The notes under the pieces are model-generated. The model had not been told where the DNA came from, ran no database searches, and saw only the letters and a program-made list of their open reading frames with translations. Position numbers and translations under genes: made by a program. Shown piece by piece: positions 53,002 through 64,000 of a stretch of 64,000 nucleotides of DNA (positions are counted from its first letter, which is position 1; each line of letters opens with the position of its first letter). This stretch comes from Symsagittifera roscoffensis (taxonomy: Eukaryota > Xenacoelomorpha > Acoela > Convolutidae), in contig NC_087068.1 of assembly GCF_963678635.1 (NCBI RefSeq), forward strand, positions 26,166,318-26,230,317. The letters are read 5' to 3'.

Positions 53002-53308
53002 GGAAATTCAGGATTTATCTCTTTTGGGTTGCGAAAACATAGCAAAACTCAGACTTGTCTTTTTGGGTCGCGCCGAGTCACCCAAAATAAATTAATTCCC
53101 GGTCGCACAATGTCGAGATTTATCTCTTTCGAGTCGCGACTTATTCATTTTGAAAAGCGATTGACCCATATTGTGTTTCCATCGCCTCTACTCGCACCGA
53201 GCGCTCATTGAATATAATCGATTACAAATAAAATCCGAGGCAAAAGCAATCCATTATAGTCAATCCCAGTTGTAAAAATAAATACATTCTTCAAAACCGA
53301 TTAGTGGC

Positions 53309-53679
53309 CAGGGCGGATCTAGGATTTTATCTTTTTTTAGATCGTCCAAATTGATTTTCCGAGCTTTCCCAATGCACTAAAAAGACCCTGTTTTGGAAAA
53401 TTTTTCTGAGCCGCAGGCAAAAATTTGAAAAAACAGGCAAAAAAGAAAAAAGACGTTTTAGGCACTTTTTGGAAAAGGTTGACCAAAAATCGATTTTTTT
53501 TTGACGCCCCCCTCAAAATTAGCATACATTGGCGCCAAAAGCGCCTTTAAAAAAATTGAAGGTCCGTCAGCCAAAAATTTATATCGCAAAATAGTACAAA
53601 GGGCTGGCCCTTTTGGTCAGCAGGGGGTCGAATCCCTGAGGGGAAGGGGTAGCTTCCCCCTTCCCTAGATCCGCCCCTG
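53309..53679 (+). mobile_element. hAT-type MITE, CAGGGGCGGAT termini
   Basis: The left end CAGGGCGGATCTAGG pairs with the right end CCTAGATCCGCCCCTG. Flanking octamers TTAGTGGC and ATAGTGTC agree in six of eight bases, compatible with an aged 8-bp duplication. No coding capacity. Confidence 0.8.
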
Positions 53680-53842
53680 ATAGTGTCATTATCAACGATT
53701 AATTTCGAAAAGTGTTTAAATTCCATTATAATCTACTATAATCAATTATAATGCCTCTTTTGGCACTGAAACTGATTATTTTGTCAAGTAAATCCATCAT
53801 AATTGATTGTGTCTGGAATAGAAAGCTATTATATTCCATTAT

Positions 53843-54271
53843 CAGGGGCGGATTTAGGAGCGAGGCGGACGCCCCCCCCCCCCCATCAGGGACTCGACCC
53901 AAAGGGTCCCCCCTTTGATTTGATACTTTTTCAGAAATCCATTTTTGGCCGACCGACCCTAAAATTTTTCTAAAGGCGCCCTCGGCGCCAATATATACTA
54001 ACTTTGAGGGGGAGCGCGCGCCAAAAATAGAAAAAAATTTTGAAAGATTATTTAGTCAAAATTTTTCAAAAAGTGCCCAAAAACGGCTTTCTTGACTGTT
54101 TTTTCAAAAATTTGACTGCGGCGCAGAAAATTTACCCAAAATATGGGCAAAACAATGCTTTAAGAGAGCTCGAAAAATCAATTTGGTCGACCTAAAAAAA
54201 ATGTCGACAAAATTTTCGATTTTTTTTTTTAAATCCCCCCCCCCCTCGAGAAAATCCTGGATCCGCCCCTG
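53843..54271 (-). mobile_element. hAT-type MITE, CAGGGGCGGAT termini, exact 8-bp target duplication
   Basis: The ends are CAGGGGCGGAT and ATCCGCCCCTG, flanked on both sides by TCCATTAT (53835-53842 and 54272-54279). It is the same family as 53309 in opposite orientation: shared internal GGCGCCAA segments occur in reverse order. Inserted into the ATTATAATCGATT repeat of the outer element. Confidence 0.9.
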
Positions 54272-55349
54272 TCCATTATAATCGATTTTTTAAAATTTTC
54301 TAGAACTAAGTTTGTTAATTTTTGCAGAAATTCTGCAAATTTTGCGAGAATTTTTATGCCATGTGTTTAGGAATTATATGAAGCAAAAATAACTAAAAAA
54401 TCAAATACCCTCAACCAACCTCATCCCCATGTTTGCTTAAGTTAACCAACCCCACTAACCCCTCCCCCAAATTTTTTACCATTTGACAACTTCTACCACC
54501 CTCTCCAGAACTTGACTTGAAGGGGATAAAAAACTGGGGAGGAGGGATGGGGGTAAACTGGGAATGGTAGGGGGGAAACTGGGAATGGGATGGGGGGATT
54601 AGAATAGGGTTGAAGATAATCGACGTTGAGTTCACATTGAGTAAGCCCCATTTAATCATTAAATAACCCCCACCGCCGTTTAGGCATTAGCCCAAAACGC
54701 AAAACCAATGAACATGAGGGGGTGTTGGTATTTGCAAAAGCCGATTGAGGTAAAAAAAATTAAAAACTAAACTGAAATGATTGGAAAATTAGAGAAATGT
54801 AAGAAATTACAAAACCCAATATATAACAGTTGCACCAAACAAAAAATTAGATGGAATAGATTAAAATTTGTAGTTTTCATCTTCAACTACTCAAAAAATG
54901 TATAATGATCGATCATAAACAATTATAACGGGTTATATTGACATAAAAAAGTATTACAATAATAAACTCTTCTTAATGGATTGTGATCGATTATTTTGTA
55001 ATTTTATGTAAACTAACAGCAAAACGACAATATAATCAGTTTCAATAAGTAGGCGCTGCTGTGGGTAGCATATCAATGATTAGCCAATTTCTACTCTGAA
55101 AGTAATCATCAAATTACATGAAATTAGCAGTACAAAATAATGGTTGGAAAAAGGAAAATTAAAAAAGACAATTTTTTAGTTTAGTAGATTCCACAACTGC
55201 CCCAAAAAATGTCTTTTAATAGATTGCAAGCCAAGTCTAGTTTTTTACTTCTCTAAACGTCCAAAATTTTTAATTTCCTTTCAAATTTTTTTTTCCTAAA
55301 GTATAAAAATTTTAAAAAATTATGAACAAATTTCATTTTAACTCAAAAA

Positions 55350-55800
55350 AATTATCTATACAAATTAAATGAAAATTTTAATTAAACAACGGTTTGAAAC
55401 TTTGGAAAAAAGTTCCAGGAAATTCAGTGAGATTCACTGAATCACAAAGGAAGAAAAAAAGTGTAATTGCGAAAAAAAAAAGAAATCATTAAATTCACTT
55501 AACATATTTCACTGATGAGATGAAGACAACAGTAAATGGTATCTAGGATGTTCCTCTCGCTTTCATGGACTTCATTTCAGCAGGTTCAAGAAACAATGGG
55601 AAAAAACGAAACTGGAAATATATCATGATATCTATATTATTTGAAAAATTGTATCCGGAGAACTCAACCGTAAAAAATTTTCCCTAGCTGCATGTTCATT
55701 ACTTTTTTTTTATAAGAAAAACATAAAAAACGAATTTGCTTTTAAACTGAACCTCGCGGAAGTCATAATGGCTGCAACAACTCTTCAATGAAATATTGAA
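55350..55800 (-). repeat. Large repeat R, X-segment relic, inverted
   Basis: In reverse orientation this matches 33230-33560: ATGGTATCTAGGATGTTCC, CTTCATTTCAGCAGGTTCAA and CCCTAGCTGCATGTTCAT have direct counterparts. Diverged, with indels. Confidence 0.7.
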
Positions 55801-57055
55801 ATTTTAGATCTAAAAGTTGTTTTACTGGAGTTTTGTTTTTGAAGTTTTGATTAATTGTCTAAATTAAATTTACATTTTATCCTGGGTTTGTAACAAATGT
55901 CTGCTGGAGTGGAGCATATGAGTACAACATTATTTTTTGTCGAGCTGGAAAAATTGAAAAGAAACTGAACTCTCAGGTGATTTGTTTTAATTTGCATTGA
56001 AAATTTCACATGTAAGAGTCCGGATACAGGTTTTCTTCATTTCCAAAACATTCAAAACTCCAGCAACTGTACGCATTTCATGTTTAAGCAGCTCAATTTC
56101 AGCCCACAAACACCTCGAACAAACTTCAATTGGAAGAAAATTTTTTAAATATCCAAAAACGCATCAATTTTTCTTGATGAACTGAAAAGATTTCTGTCGA
56201 AACTGAATAGATTTCTGAAAAGTTTCAGAAATTAACAGCTAGTCAAACTGAACAAAAAATTGAAAGAACATACGTTGACAATTTCCGACTGTTCTAAAAG
56301 CATCAACCTTTTTTTGATGGTTAAAAACAAAAAAACTGTAATACGCCGCGTTCATGCTGATTTTATCAAACATCAAACTTGTGCTTGAATACTTACTTTT
56401 GAACAAGTATGTCAATGAGCAACTCAATCAACATATCTATTAATATGGAAATACATAAAATCTCTTTAACACTCATAACCATCGCATTATCTCAGGAACT
56501 CTCAAGTTCAGGGCTTAAAAAATTGATAATTGCAAGACCAAAATGCCTGCGTGGATATTGTAAAAAAGGACATCACGAAGAAAAAACCGTCGATTGGTTG
56601 GAAAACGTCTTAAGAACTCAGATTCGTTGACGTCAGAAAAGATAAAGACGCAAACAAAATGATGCCGAACCATTATTATTTGAAAAACAACTTTAAAAAT
56701 CAAAATGCAAACATTGTTTCGCGCTTTGTGTGGTTGTGTAATGAACTGGCATCAAAAATTTAACGAAATTTCTTTTTAATCGTTGGTTATCTAAACAAAA
56801 ATGTCAGATGAAATAATTCTTAAATGTTTACAAGGGATCATTGAAAAATCATCTTTCGCCGCGGAGAGGAACACCTGATTTTTACAATTTTTGGTTTGTT
56901 GTTTTTTTTCCAAAAATGAGAGGAAGACTTGTTACAAAAACGGCTCCAACTGAAGTGTCCAAAAAGAGCGTTCTGCGTTTTTTTTATGGGCATGGCAATC
57001 GTTGAAAAAAAATTGCAAAATAACTCATGTATGATTTTAGTTACGCTAAAAAAAG
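55801..57055. other. AT-rich region with one candidate short ORF
   Basis: Apart from the frame at 56409-56630, I see no recognised feature in this interval. Confidence 0.4.
56409..56630 (+). CDS. Candidate short ORF, unrecognised
   Basis: A 73-residue frame. The internal ATG at 56445 (MEIHKISLTLITIALSQ) could start a weak signal peptide. It is followed by a basic segment with CLRGYCKKG and the end DWLENVLRTQIR. No family, no clear promoter or polyadenylation context, and an antisense frame of similar length also exists. Kept only because composition changes from hydrophobic to basic in a secretory-peptide manner. Confidence 0.2.
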   Translation: MSMSNSINISINMEIHKISLTLITIALSQELSSSGLKKLIIARPKCLRGYCKKGHHEEKTVDWLENVLRTQIR

Positions 57056-57498
57056 CAAGACTGCTCGTATATGAGGGCGAAGCCCTGAGTGTTTCAACTG
57101 CAGCTTAAACTCAAATGATATATTTCTCTCAACTGATTTTTTTTTGCATTTTATCACCCCACACGCTATGTAAGGTGTGTTTAGCGTCTCTTATTGTTTC
57201 ATAGAACTAAATTGCCGGCCTCAATTCAATTTGGAACGCATTTATTTGCCGTTTACGAGTGTTTCAAGAACTCTGGTTTTGATCGCGCGTTAATCAACCC
57301 AAATTGGTCAAATTAACAATTTTCAAACTTCCGCAAAAATGATCACAGATTAAAACATCTTTTGAATTTCGAGCTCAGGAAAACAATAGTTTTTATATGA
57401 AACAAAAACGCTTAGTTAAATAGTCAAAAATTGACTGATTTAAAAACCACATCGAGCAAAAATATTCCGCATCTTCTTCGAAAATTGGAACAGCTAGA
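57056..57498 (+). mobile_element. Foldback family, single arm
   Basis: AGCAAGACTGCTCGTATATG and the hairpin GAGGGCGAAGCCCTGAG begin the copy. The order ACACGCTATGT, GATCGCGCGTTAATC, AAATGATCACAG follows the complete element, and it stops at CTTCGAAAATTGGAACA, the same inner end as 20489-21038. Confidence 0.8.
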
Positions 57499-57657
57499 TT
57501 TGGAACTGCTATTCAGTGTTACATCTACTGTTAATAATCTTTTCACAAAAATAGGGTCTTCTTGACGTTTTTGGAGAGCTTCAAAGTCGTCAATTGGTCG
57601 ATTTAAAAAACAAGGTCGGCTAAATTATCGAAAACTTGCTGAAAATATACTAAATTC

Positions 57658-58581
57658 CCCGGGTTGACCTGAGCTCCTCACGCCGGAATTGCTCATCATA
57701 CAATTTCATACATCAAGTGTGTGGAAAAATGCTTGTCATACAATTTTCATAAAATTTTGAAAATCGGTTGAAAAAAGATATAAATTAATTTCTGCCGCTG
57801 TTTGATTCTAGTGAAACAGTCTGGTGATAAAAAACGGAGGTTTTTTTTGAAAAAATAGTTTATCATACCGAGGTTTTTGTTTTTTTGAAGAATTGCTTAT
57901 ATTGAAACTGCATGAATGCTTTTGTTCGATTGAGACACAAAAAATTTTCCGAATAATTTTGAAATGGCCGCAAACATTTTTGTTGTTTTTTTTTCAACCG
58001 CAAATTTAGTTTTGTAGGCAAACAAACATTTTCTAAATTTTTTTTTGTGTACATGACGTAGTCCTGGATACACTATTGTTGGATTTTCTTCTTTTTTTGC
58101 TTGATAAATTTTTTCAAAAACATTGAAAACTCCTTTTTTGTATGCCTTAATAAATTTCTGATAATTTAAAAATTCAAATTTTTGGAATAATCATTGATGA
58201 AAAATTTTGCCAAAAACTTGCCTAAAGTTTTTCGCTTTCGTTATATCATTGTGAAAGACAGCTCTAAGACCATTCAGGTCGTTTTCTATGCATTGTAAAT
58301 GTAAGACCGTCCAACCTTTGGTGCTTTGAGTAAACCAAGGTCTTTGTCACTTGCGTTCGGTTACAAACACAACCCAAAATTTTTCAGAAATGAAATTTAG
58401 AAGCAAAAAATCACTTTTTGGTTCATGGAAAAACACTTATCATACATACTTCATAAATGGAAAAATGCTTATCATAGAGATTTCATACAATTTGCTGTAT
58501 GTATGGAATTATATGAAATTGTATGACAAGAAGTTTCTCATATGTGGAAATTGTATGATAAGAAATTTTGGTCAACCCGGG
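57658..58581. mobile_element. TIR element, CCCGGGTTGACC termini
   Basis: The left end CCCGGGTTGACC and the right end GGTCAACCCGGG are exact inverted repeats 924 bp apart. Just inside both ends are repeated ATCATACAATTTCATA-like motifs. The 58351-58611 frame overlaps the right end and is not supported as a gene. Target duplication not evident. Confidence 0.7.
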
Positions 58582-58619
58582 CCAGGTTGTAAGAGAGCAC
58601 AAAAATGGTAAAAATGGTA

Positions 58620-61600
58620 AACTTTTAACTGAATAGCTGAGTTTTGTTTCAACCAAAGGTTACTTTCAACTCCAAGAACTGAAGAAAAAAATCTAGTTGT
58701 TTCTTGCAACAAAATTTGTGTAACCAATATCTTGATAGATTTTGCGTTTTCTATTTGAAAAAAAGCTAATCAGCAATCACTAAGACTAACGCAGTTGATC
58801 TCATTGTCAACGCGTTAACGAACGTTTCGAAAATGTCATCGAAATTTTTCTTACAGACTTCACGAAAATGTTTGTCGATATTCATGACAGAATCGATTTT
58901 TCTTAATTCTAACTGTACGGATTACGTGTTAGAGTATCTTTTCACCTTTTATTTACTAATCTCGACAATTCTAGGCTGTGATTTAGATATTTAATTCGAA
59001 TTCGTTTTAAAATTGGTTTTGCTAAATATAATTAACCTAATTCTTTTTCTTATGAATGCTTCACTTTTTGTTACAAATTAATTTCCGATGAGAACAAAAC
59101 AAACTTCTACTCTCCCGCAATTTATATTCCCTTACCCCACATACATACATAGCCGACCAACTTGATTAAGTCGTATTAGGCGCCAAAATACACTATTTTT
59201 TTGGGGGGGGGGGATACGCGATACGCGCGCGCCGAAAAACTGCAATTTTTTATTAACATTTTTCAAAAATCATTCAAAACGGCATTTTAATATAAATTTC
59301 ACTTATGGCGCAAAAAATTTGAACTGATTGGCCTGAAAAATCAAACTCGACAATCTCCCTCTGTTTTTTTTAACAATTAACAAAAAAAAAAATTGACAAT
59401 CCCTCTCTGCTATTCAACAATGAACCCCCTTCCTTTTCTCGGTAAATTTTACACACGCCAGTTTTACGCACCAATTTTTTGTTGCGATGAAAAAGCGATC
59501 AACGGGTGGGCTTCTATTGATCAGTAAGTTTGATTGAAATCAGCGACTTCCACAAATCGAATTAGACAACTTAATGAAATTCACCCCCGAGAGGCGAAAG
59601 CTCTTCTGTCGATTCTGCTTTAATTAGATAAAAACACAGGACAAAAGACTAACCAAATATAGAAAACATAATAAGTTAACCCACTCCAATATTTTCTTTT
59701 CATTTTATAATTTGTTCACCGACAAAAAAAAACATTCATTTCTGTATTTAATGTGTTGGTAAGGAAACTATTTCATCAATTTTCTGTTTTTGATTGTTAC
59801 TCTCCTATTTTTGTTTCGTTTGAAAACAGCCGCCAATTCAGACAAACGCCGTGAAGAACGGATGAATATTCTGATAATTGACCTGAAGCTTAGTTAAAAT
59901 AAGTGAACACATTTTTAACAACGCTAATGTGCTCTTGGAATCCTAGCCAATTATTTATATGGAAATTTTCTGACCGTATCTTCGTCGAAAGAAGTTAAAA
60001 TTCCCTCTGCGCTTAGATTTCACTCTCTTTTCCTCTTTCATTGAGATATTTTTTCCTTTTCCCTGAAGACCATTTATCTCAATCCTTTCAATTTTTTCGG
60101 ACCTCTGAAAAATGAGAAACGTTGTCTGCAGCGTAAGTACTTTTGTAACTTGAGGGTGTTTTCATACCTGCTTATGGTTATTACATAATAAGGCAAGGTC
60201 TTTTCATGCGATTTCGGTCAATAGGTCGAAGTCGATGTCTCAAAAAAAAACAAGAATAAAATGAATGAGGAATTGAACAATTTAGTCACAAATGTGACAT
60301 CTTATTTGGAAAAGTCATAAAAAGTACAGGAGTTTTGATAAACAAAAATTTTGCATTAAATTTTTATTCTTTGTGTTTAGTTTGTACGCAACCTTATTTT
60401 TTCTCTGTAAATTGTAATTCGATCTATTGAGCCAAATCACCTAGCCTAAAAAGTGATGAATCATTGAAATTACCTGAGCTGCATCCGCTTTGCGACATAA
60501 AATTGAGAAGCAGTGTCTTAATAAGTTATCTCTAATCACATTTTACCCAATATTTCCTGGTTTTCTCTACCCTACACTGCTGCCGCCGTCACTGCTGTAA
60601 CCATGTAAAATATAGTTTTCATTTATATGTGCTGTTTGTTAGAATTGATATTACCCTATGCTACTTTACTTAACCAGGGATCACAAACAGACACAGCAAA
60701 TACAAGTTATCGATTTTTTTCTCAACTCTTTCTGCTTGCTTGTGATTGAAGAAAAAACTATATTACTTACCCGCCAGATTGTGAATTTTCAAAAAACTGT
60801 TTCAATCCCTTCTTAGTTTACACGGCAATTCAAATTAAGCCTAATTACTGCAAAATATTTGATCGATGAGGAGTGAGCTGATTTTTAGAATTGGTAAGAT
60901 TGATAAACCTTTTTTTTACCATCAAGTTTGTTTCAATCTTTTCTAATTTTTTTGTTTCGCAAATCAAAAATCCAAGGAACCCAATAATTCCAATCATTAT
61001 ATTGCCAATAATTTAACTAAATTTGAAAAATTATTACTCAGAAACTCAATGATCGTATTTAAATTTTTTCTTATAAACATATGCACAAATTAATAACTTT
61101 ATGCACAAATTAATATTAATTTTTTTTGCCTAAAACCATCAGAATGCGTTCAGAGAATTTTTATCGGTATCAATTCGTGCCTTTCCTGTAAAAATTGTCT
61201 CAGTTTTGTGTGCTTCATGTTTAGTAATAAAATGACCTTGATGCAAATAAACGGGAAAGACGATTCCATTTTTAAATTCAATTTCAGACCTTCTTTTGCT
61301 AAACTATCTTTCACCCCTATGTTACAACTTTCAGAGAGAGTGACTGATTATTTGTGATCAGTGTGATTTTATTCCTCTAGTCAGTTATGACTGGACATGT
61401 TGATATTGTTTGACAGATAATGATGTCCAGAGCTCAAATAAAAACATGCACAGCCGTTTACTGTGCAATAAGTTGCACAGATTTTTCCGACCATACTCTT
61501 AAGAAAAACAGCGAAAAAATTTTCAAATTAGTGTCGTTACTTTCGGCGTGGCGTGAGAAAAGGAGCTGAATGAAGAACTAATGACTAGGCAAGCATGCTA

Positions 61601-62390
61601 AAGGAATCGTTTTGAATTTTTTATGGAGTGTTGGTGGGGTATTTAAAAAAAAACTCAAAGACTCTTATAAAAAAAATTTTTTTTGAAATTTTTATCAATT
61701 TTTTTTTTAAAAATCATACGCAGTCGGTTTATCCAAGGTTTCGTCCTAAATTGGGCAAACTTGTTTGTTTTCCTCTTGAATTTCATAAAATTTTGGTGAA
61801 AAACATTTGTGATCGTTTTTTTCTTACCTAATTCAAAATTCTAAATTAAAAAATTACATTAAAAGGCTCAATCTTGAACATAATTTTGTTCAGAAAATCT
61901 TACCTAGAAATTCCTTGTTGACACTGTTCAAACATTTTTTGTAGGAATGTATTATTTCAAAAGATATACACTCTATCTAGTTATTAAATATTTTTTGAAT
62001 TGAAATTTTTTTGATAAAAAAAACTTATCTTCACACAAAACTATCCAAAGACACATTAATTTTTCACTTGTCATTACGGATTCCTCAACTAGAACATTTT
62101 TTTGTTCATTTTTGATCTTTCCCAGTACCCAACAAGAGCTTCTGTTCTGAATAGAATTTTCAAAAATATAAATTAACCTGTTTATCTGCGTTTTCTGTAC
62201 AAAAATATTTATTTCTCGTCTAACATTAGATACATACAATTTCAAAAAACAGAAATCAGTACACTTCACAACTGCAACAAGATAAACGTGCTTCAGATAT
62301 ACACAAAAAATGTAGAAATACAATGCAATTTCACACTGTTTAAACGTGTATTGCTTCGCATTACATTGCTAAACTATTCGAATTTTTCAG
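58620..62390. other. AT-rich region, mostly featureless
   Basis: A fragment at about 59175-59355 (AGGCGCCAAAATACACTA, a G run, then GCGCGCCGAAAA) resembles the interior of the CAGGGGCGGAT MITEs but lacks ends. Frames at 61628-61831 and 61973-62323 (-) are Lys/Phe-rich and unrecognised. No gene supported. Confidence 0.4.
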
Positions 62391-62394
62391 GTCA

Positions 62395-62460
62395 TGTAGC
62401 ATAGTGGATAGCACAACTGTTTAAGCAATAGTAGGTCGGGGTTTTGCAGCAGCTAGTAGA
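62395..62460 (+). other. tRNA-like fragment
   Basis: TAGCATAGTGGATAGCAC is a good box A/D-arm, but the T-arm (GGGGTTTTGCAGC) lacks the TTCGA core and no acceptor stem forms. Probably a tRNA pseudogene or SINE head. Confidence 0.35.
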
Positions 62461-62639
62461 TACTTTTAAACCTAATACTAGCCTAATTTCAGCTATTTTG
62501 TGATAAAAAATAAGATGAGAAATAATAAATTTTAAGAAAATCCCTGCTTTATGTACACAATTCAAAAAAAATTTCTGGCTAGATATTTAAATTAGGAGTT
62601 CAGTATTTCTCGAGAGAAGTAATTTTTTTTGGTACGGGT

Positions 62640-62755
62640 CTTTCTTTGATCTTTCCGACTAAATTTTACACGTTTAAAGTCTTGTCTCTGGAGTCCAGAG
62701 ACCTACACACCACACCAACTGTGCGCCTATCCAGTGCACAGTTTGGCTTCGCAAG
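62640..62755 (+). mobile_element. TACGAGGCC element, right-end fragment
   Basis: AAGTCTTGTCTCTGGAGTCC and CTATCCAGTGCACAGTTTGG reproduce the last 110 bp of the 34152 element, ending in GGCTTCGCAAGG. The left part is absent. Confidence 0.75.
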
Positions 62756-63804
62756 GGTTTTTTTTAACCTTTAGCCTTCCAATAACCAGATTTTCAGCAA
62801 AACGACTAAACTTGGTCTTGAATTGTTCATCTATAGGGCTATTACAAGTGATGTAACATAATTTTGTCCGACCTCTTAACCTTAAAAATTTTGATGAACG
62901 CTTGTTGAAAATTTATTGAAAATTATGTCATGAGTTGTCTGATGCTTTTGTCTCGAGACTTATTTCGCATTAAAAAACATCTTATTGAAATGAAAATTGT
63001 GAATGAAGCTCCTTTCAATTATGATTTTATCTTCCAAATTAATTGTTTGCAATTTTTGAGAAAAATACATCGTTCAAGATGTAATTCAATATCAATTGAA
63101 GATATTAAAGTGAAATTGAGTTGTTTGATTTTCAATTAATCTTGAGTCAATCGTTGAAAGAATTGCAAGAAGATTATTTAAAATTTGTAGATTCAGTAGT
63201 ATATTCCGTAAACCTTAGTCGAAGTGAATCTGATTGCAGTAGACAATTGACAACAATTTTTTGAAATTAGTGCCCCAATTGACAACAATTTTTGAAAAAA
63301 AAAATCTAGCTGGGAGAGTTTTTTCATGCGAGTGCTAGTGGAACACAAAAATCCTATAGCGAATTGATTTAACAGATTTTTAATTGTTGTTTTTTAAATG
63401 GAAAAAATAGTTCATAATTTTTCCATCATTTTTAAAAAAAATTTTGCATAAAATTTTGGCTTCTAAGACTACTAATTTTCCTCTACCCTATTGTCGTAAT
63501 TGGTCAAAAGTTTGACAGTAAACTTGATTTTGTAACAACTTATCGTTCCTCAGTATGTTGATCAACTGAAAATATATAGTCTAATACAACGTGCTCTTGG
63601 CCTTTTACCTGCCTAACAACTTAAAAAAGGAACTATTTAACTAGTTTCGTGAAAATTGTGATTGATAATCTGCCACACTAATGGCAGTTCATAATCAGTT
63701 TCCACATCATGTCTTTCATAATTTGTTTTTTTTTCATAAGTTATTTTGTCGGTAGTTATTAGCTGGAAAAATATTAAAATAAACATGATAATTGTAAATA
63801 ATCA
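62756..63804. other. AT-rich region
   Basis: A 69-residue frame at 62930-63139 is unrecognised. A short direct repeat (CAATTGACAACAATTTTTGA) occurs at 63244 and 63275. Nothing else supported. Confidence 0.4.
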
Positions 63805-63910
63805 AAAATGATAAAATAATCGTAAAATAATCTTATCGAAAAAATATTATGTTAAAATAATCGTAAAAAGATCTTATCGAAAATCGTAAAATAATCTTAT
63901 CGAAAACACT
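63805..63910 (+). repeat. Short tandem repeat
   Basis: Irregular tandem copies of AAAATAATCGTAAAATAATC with TTATCGAAAA, units of about 23-28 bp. Confidence 0.75.
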
Positions 63911-64000
63911 AATCTTAGCGTTTTCTCTAAATGTGCTTCGTTTCAGTTAGTGACCCGTCAAAATTATTTAAAATGCGTTTCATTAATAAAATAAAGCAAT

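Larger units (their letters stand above)
53215..55065. mobile_element. CCCGCAC/AATCCATTATAATGG-type element carrying two nested MITEs
   Basis: The outer parts (ATATAATCGATTAC at 53215 and GACAATATAATCAG at 55026) and the asymmetrical core (54420-54610, with GGTAAACTGGGAATGG) parallel the 46864 element. The two CAGGGGCGGAT elements at 53309 and 53843 are inserted in its left half. Termini are poorly preserved. Confidence 0.55.

Noticed and set aside
60111-60140. Possible tiny first exon, ATG followed by seven codons and GTAAGT
   Set aside because: A good donor alone is not enough. No downstream coding exon or conserved peptide could be linked to it.
61973-62323. A 116-residue minus-strand frame
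   Set aside because: The composition (Lys, Phe, Ile, Val) is that expected of AT-rich non-coding DNA, and no domain or splice context is visible.

Overview
This window reads as AT-rich, repeat-dominated invertebrate animal DNA. Three things point to a metazoan: a spliced gene with GT-AG introns encoding a secreted DUF4773-type protein, a BEL/Pao LTR retrotransposon (a superfamily restricted to animals), and a decayed Polinton/Maverick. The compact introns and a trans-splice-like acceptor next to the start codon would suit an ecdysozoan such as a nematode or arthropod, but the species cannot be fixed from sequence alone. I see no bacterial operons, CRISPR arrays, rRNA or convincing functional tRNA.

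Layout. 1-12.8 kb: Polinton/Maverick DNA. A 1.45 kb block (end of a small gene plus the packaging ATPase) lies at 1-1453 and again at 6259-7712. The second copy leads into an ordered set of damaged Polinton genes: ATPase, small ORFs, integrase, minor capsid-like protein, small basic protein, major capsid-like protein and adenovirus-type cysteine protease. Unrecognised genes fill 2.8-6.1 kb. 12.8-19.5 kb: a minisatellite, a TIR element and a 1.07 kb foldback element. 19.5-21.6 kb: the only convincing host gene, four exons including a 14-nt microexon, with a foldback half-element inside intron 3. 22.2-30.8 kb: one BEL/Pao element with both LTRs, a candidate primer binding site, a polypurine tract, a gag-like region with an internal 706-bp tandem duplication, and decayed protease, reverse transcriptase, RNase H and integrase. 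31.7-46.8 kb: direct duplications of a roughly 2.1-2.3 kb repeat, layered with at least four short inverted-repeat elements, ending in a 3.1 kb palindrome with arms of about 1.5 kb. 46.9-58.6 kb: nested short DNA elements (CCCGCAC, CAGGGGCGGAT and CCCGGGTTGACC termini), two with readable 8-bp target duplications. 58.6-64 kb: AT-rich DNA with few recognisable features.

How the parts relate. Polinton and BEL genes are broken by stops and frameshifts, so neither element looks autonomous. The short elements have no coding capacity and would depend on transposases or replication proteins encoded elsewhere. The most unusual recurring signal is the foldback family: its ends carry a conserved TCAGGGCGAAGCCCTGA hairpin, with the very stable GCGAAGC mini-hairpin at its tip, inside a larger CTGCTC/GAGCAG stem. 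The family occurs both as single arms with a defined inner end and as head-to-head palindromes.
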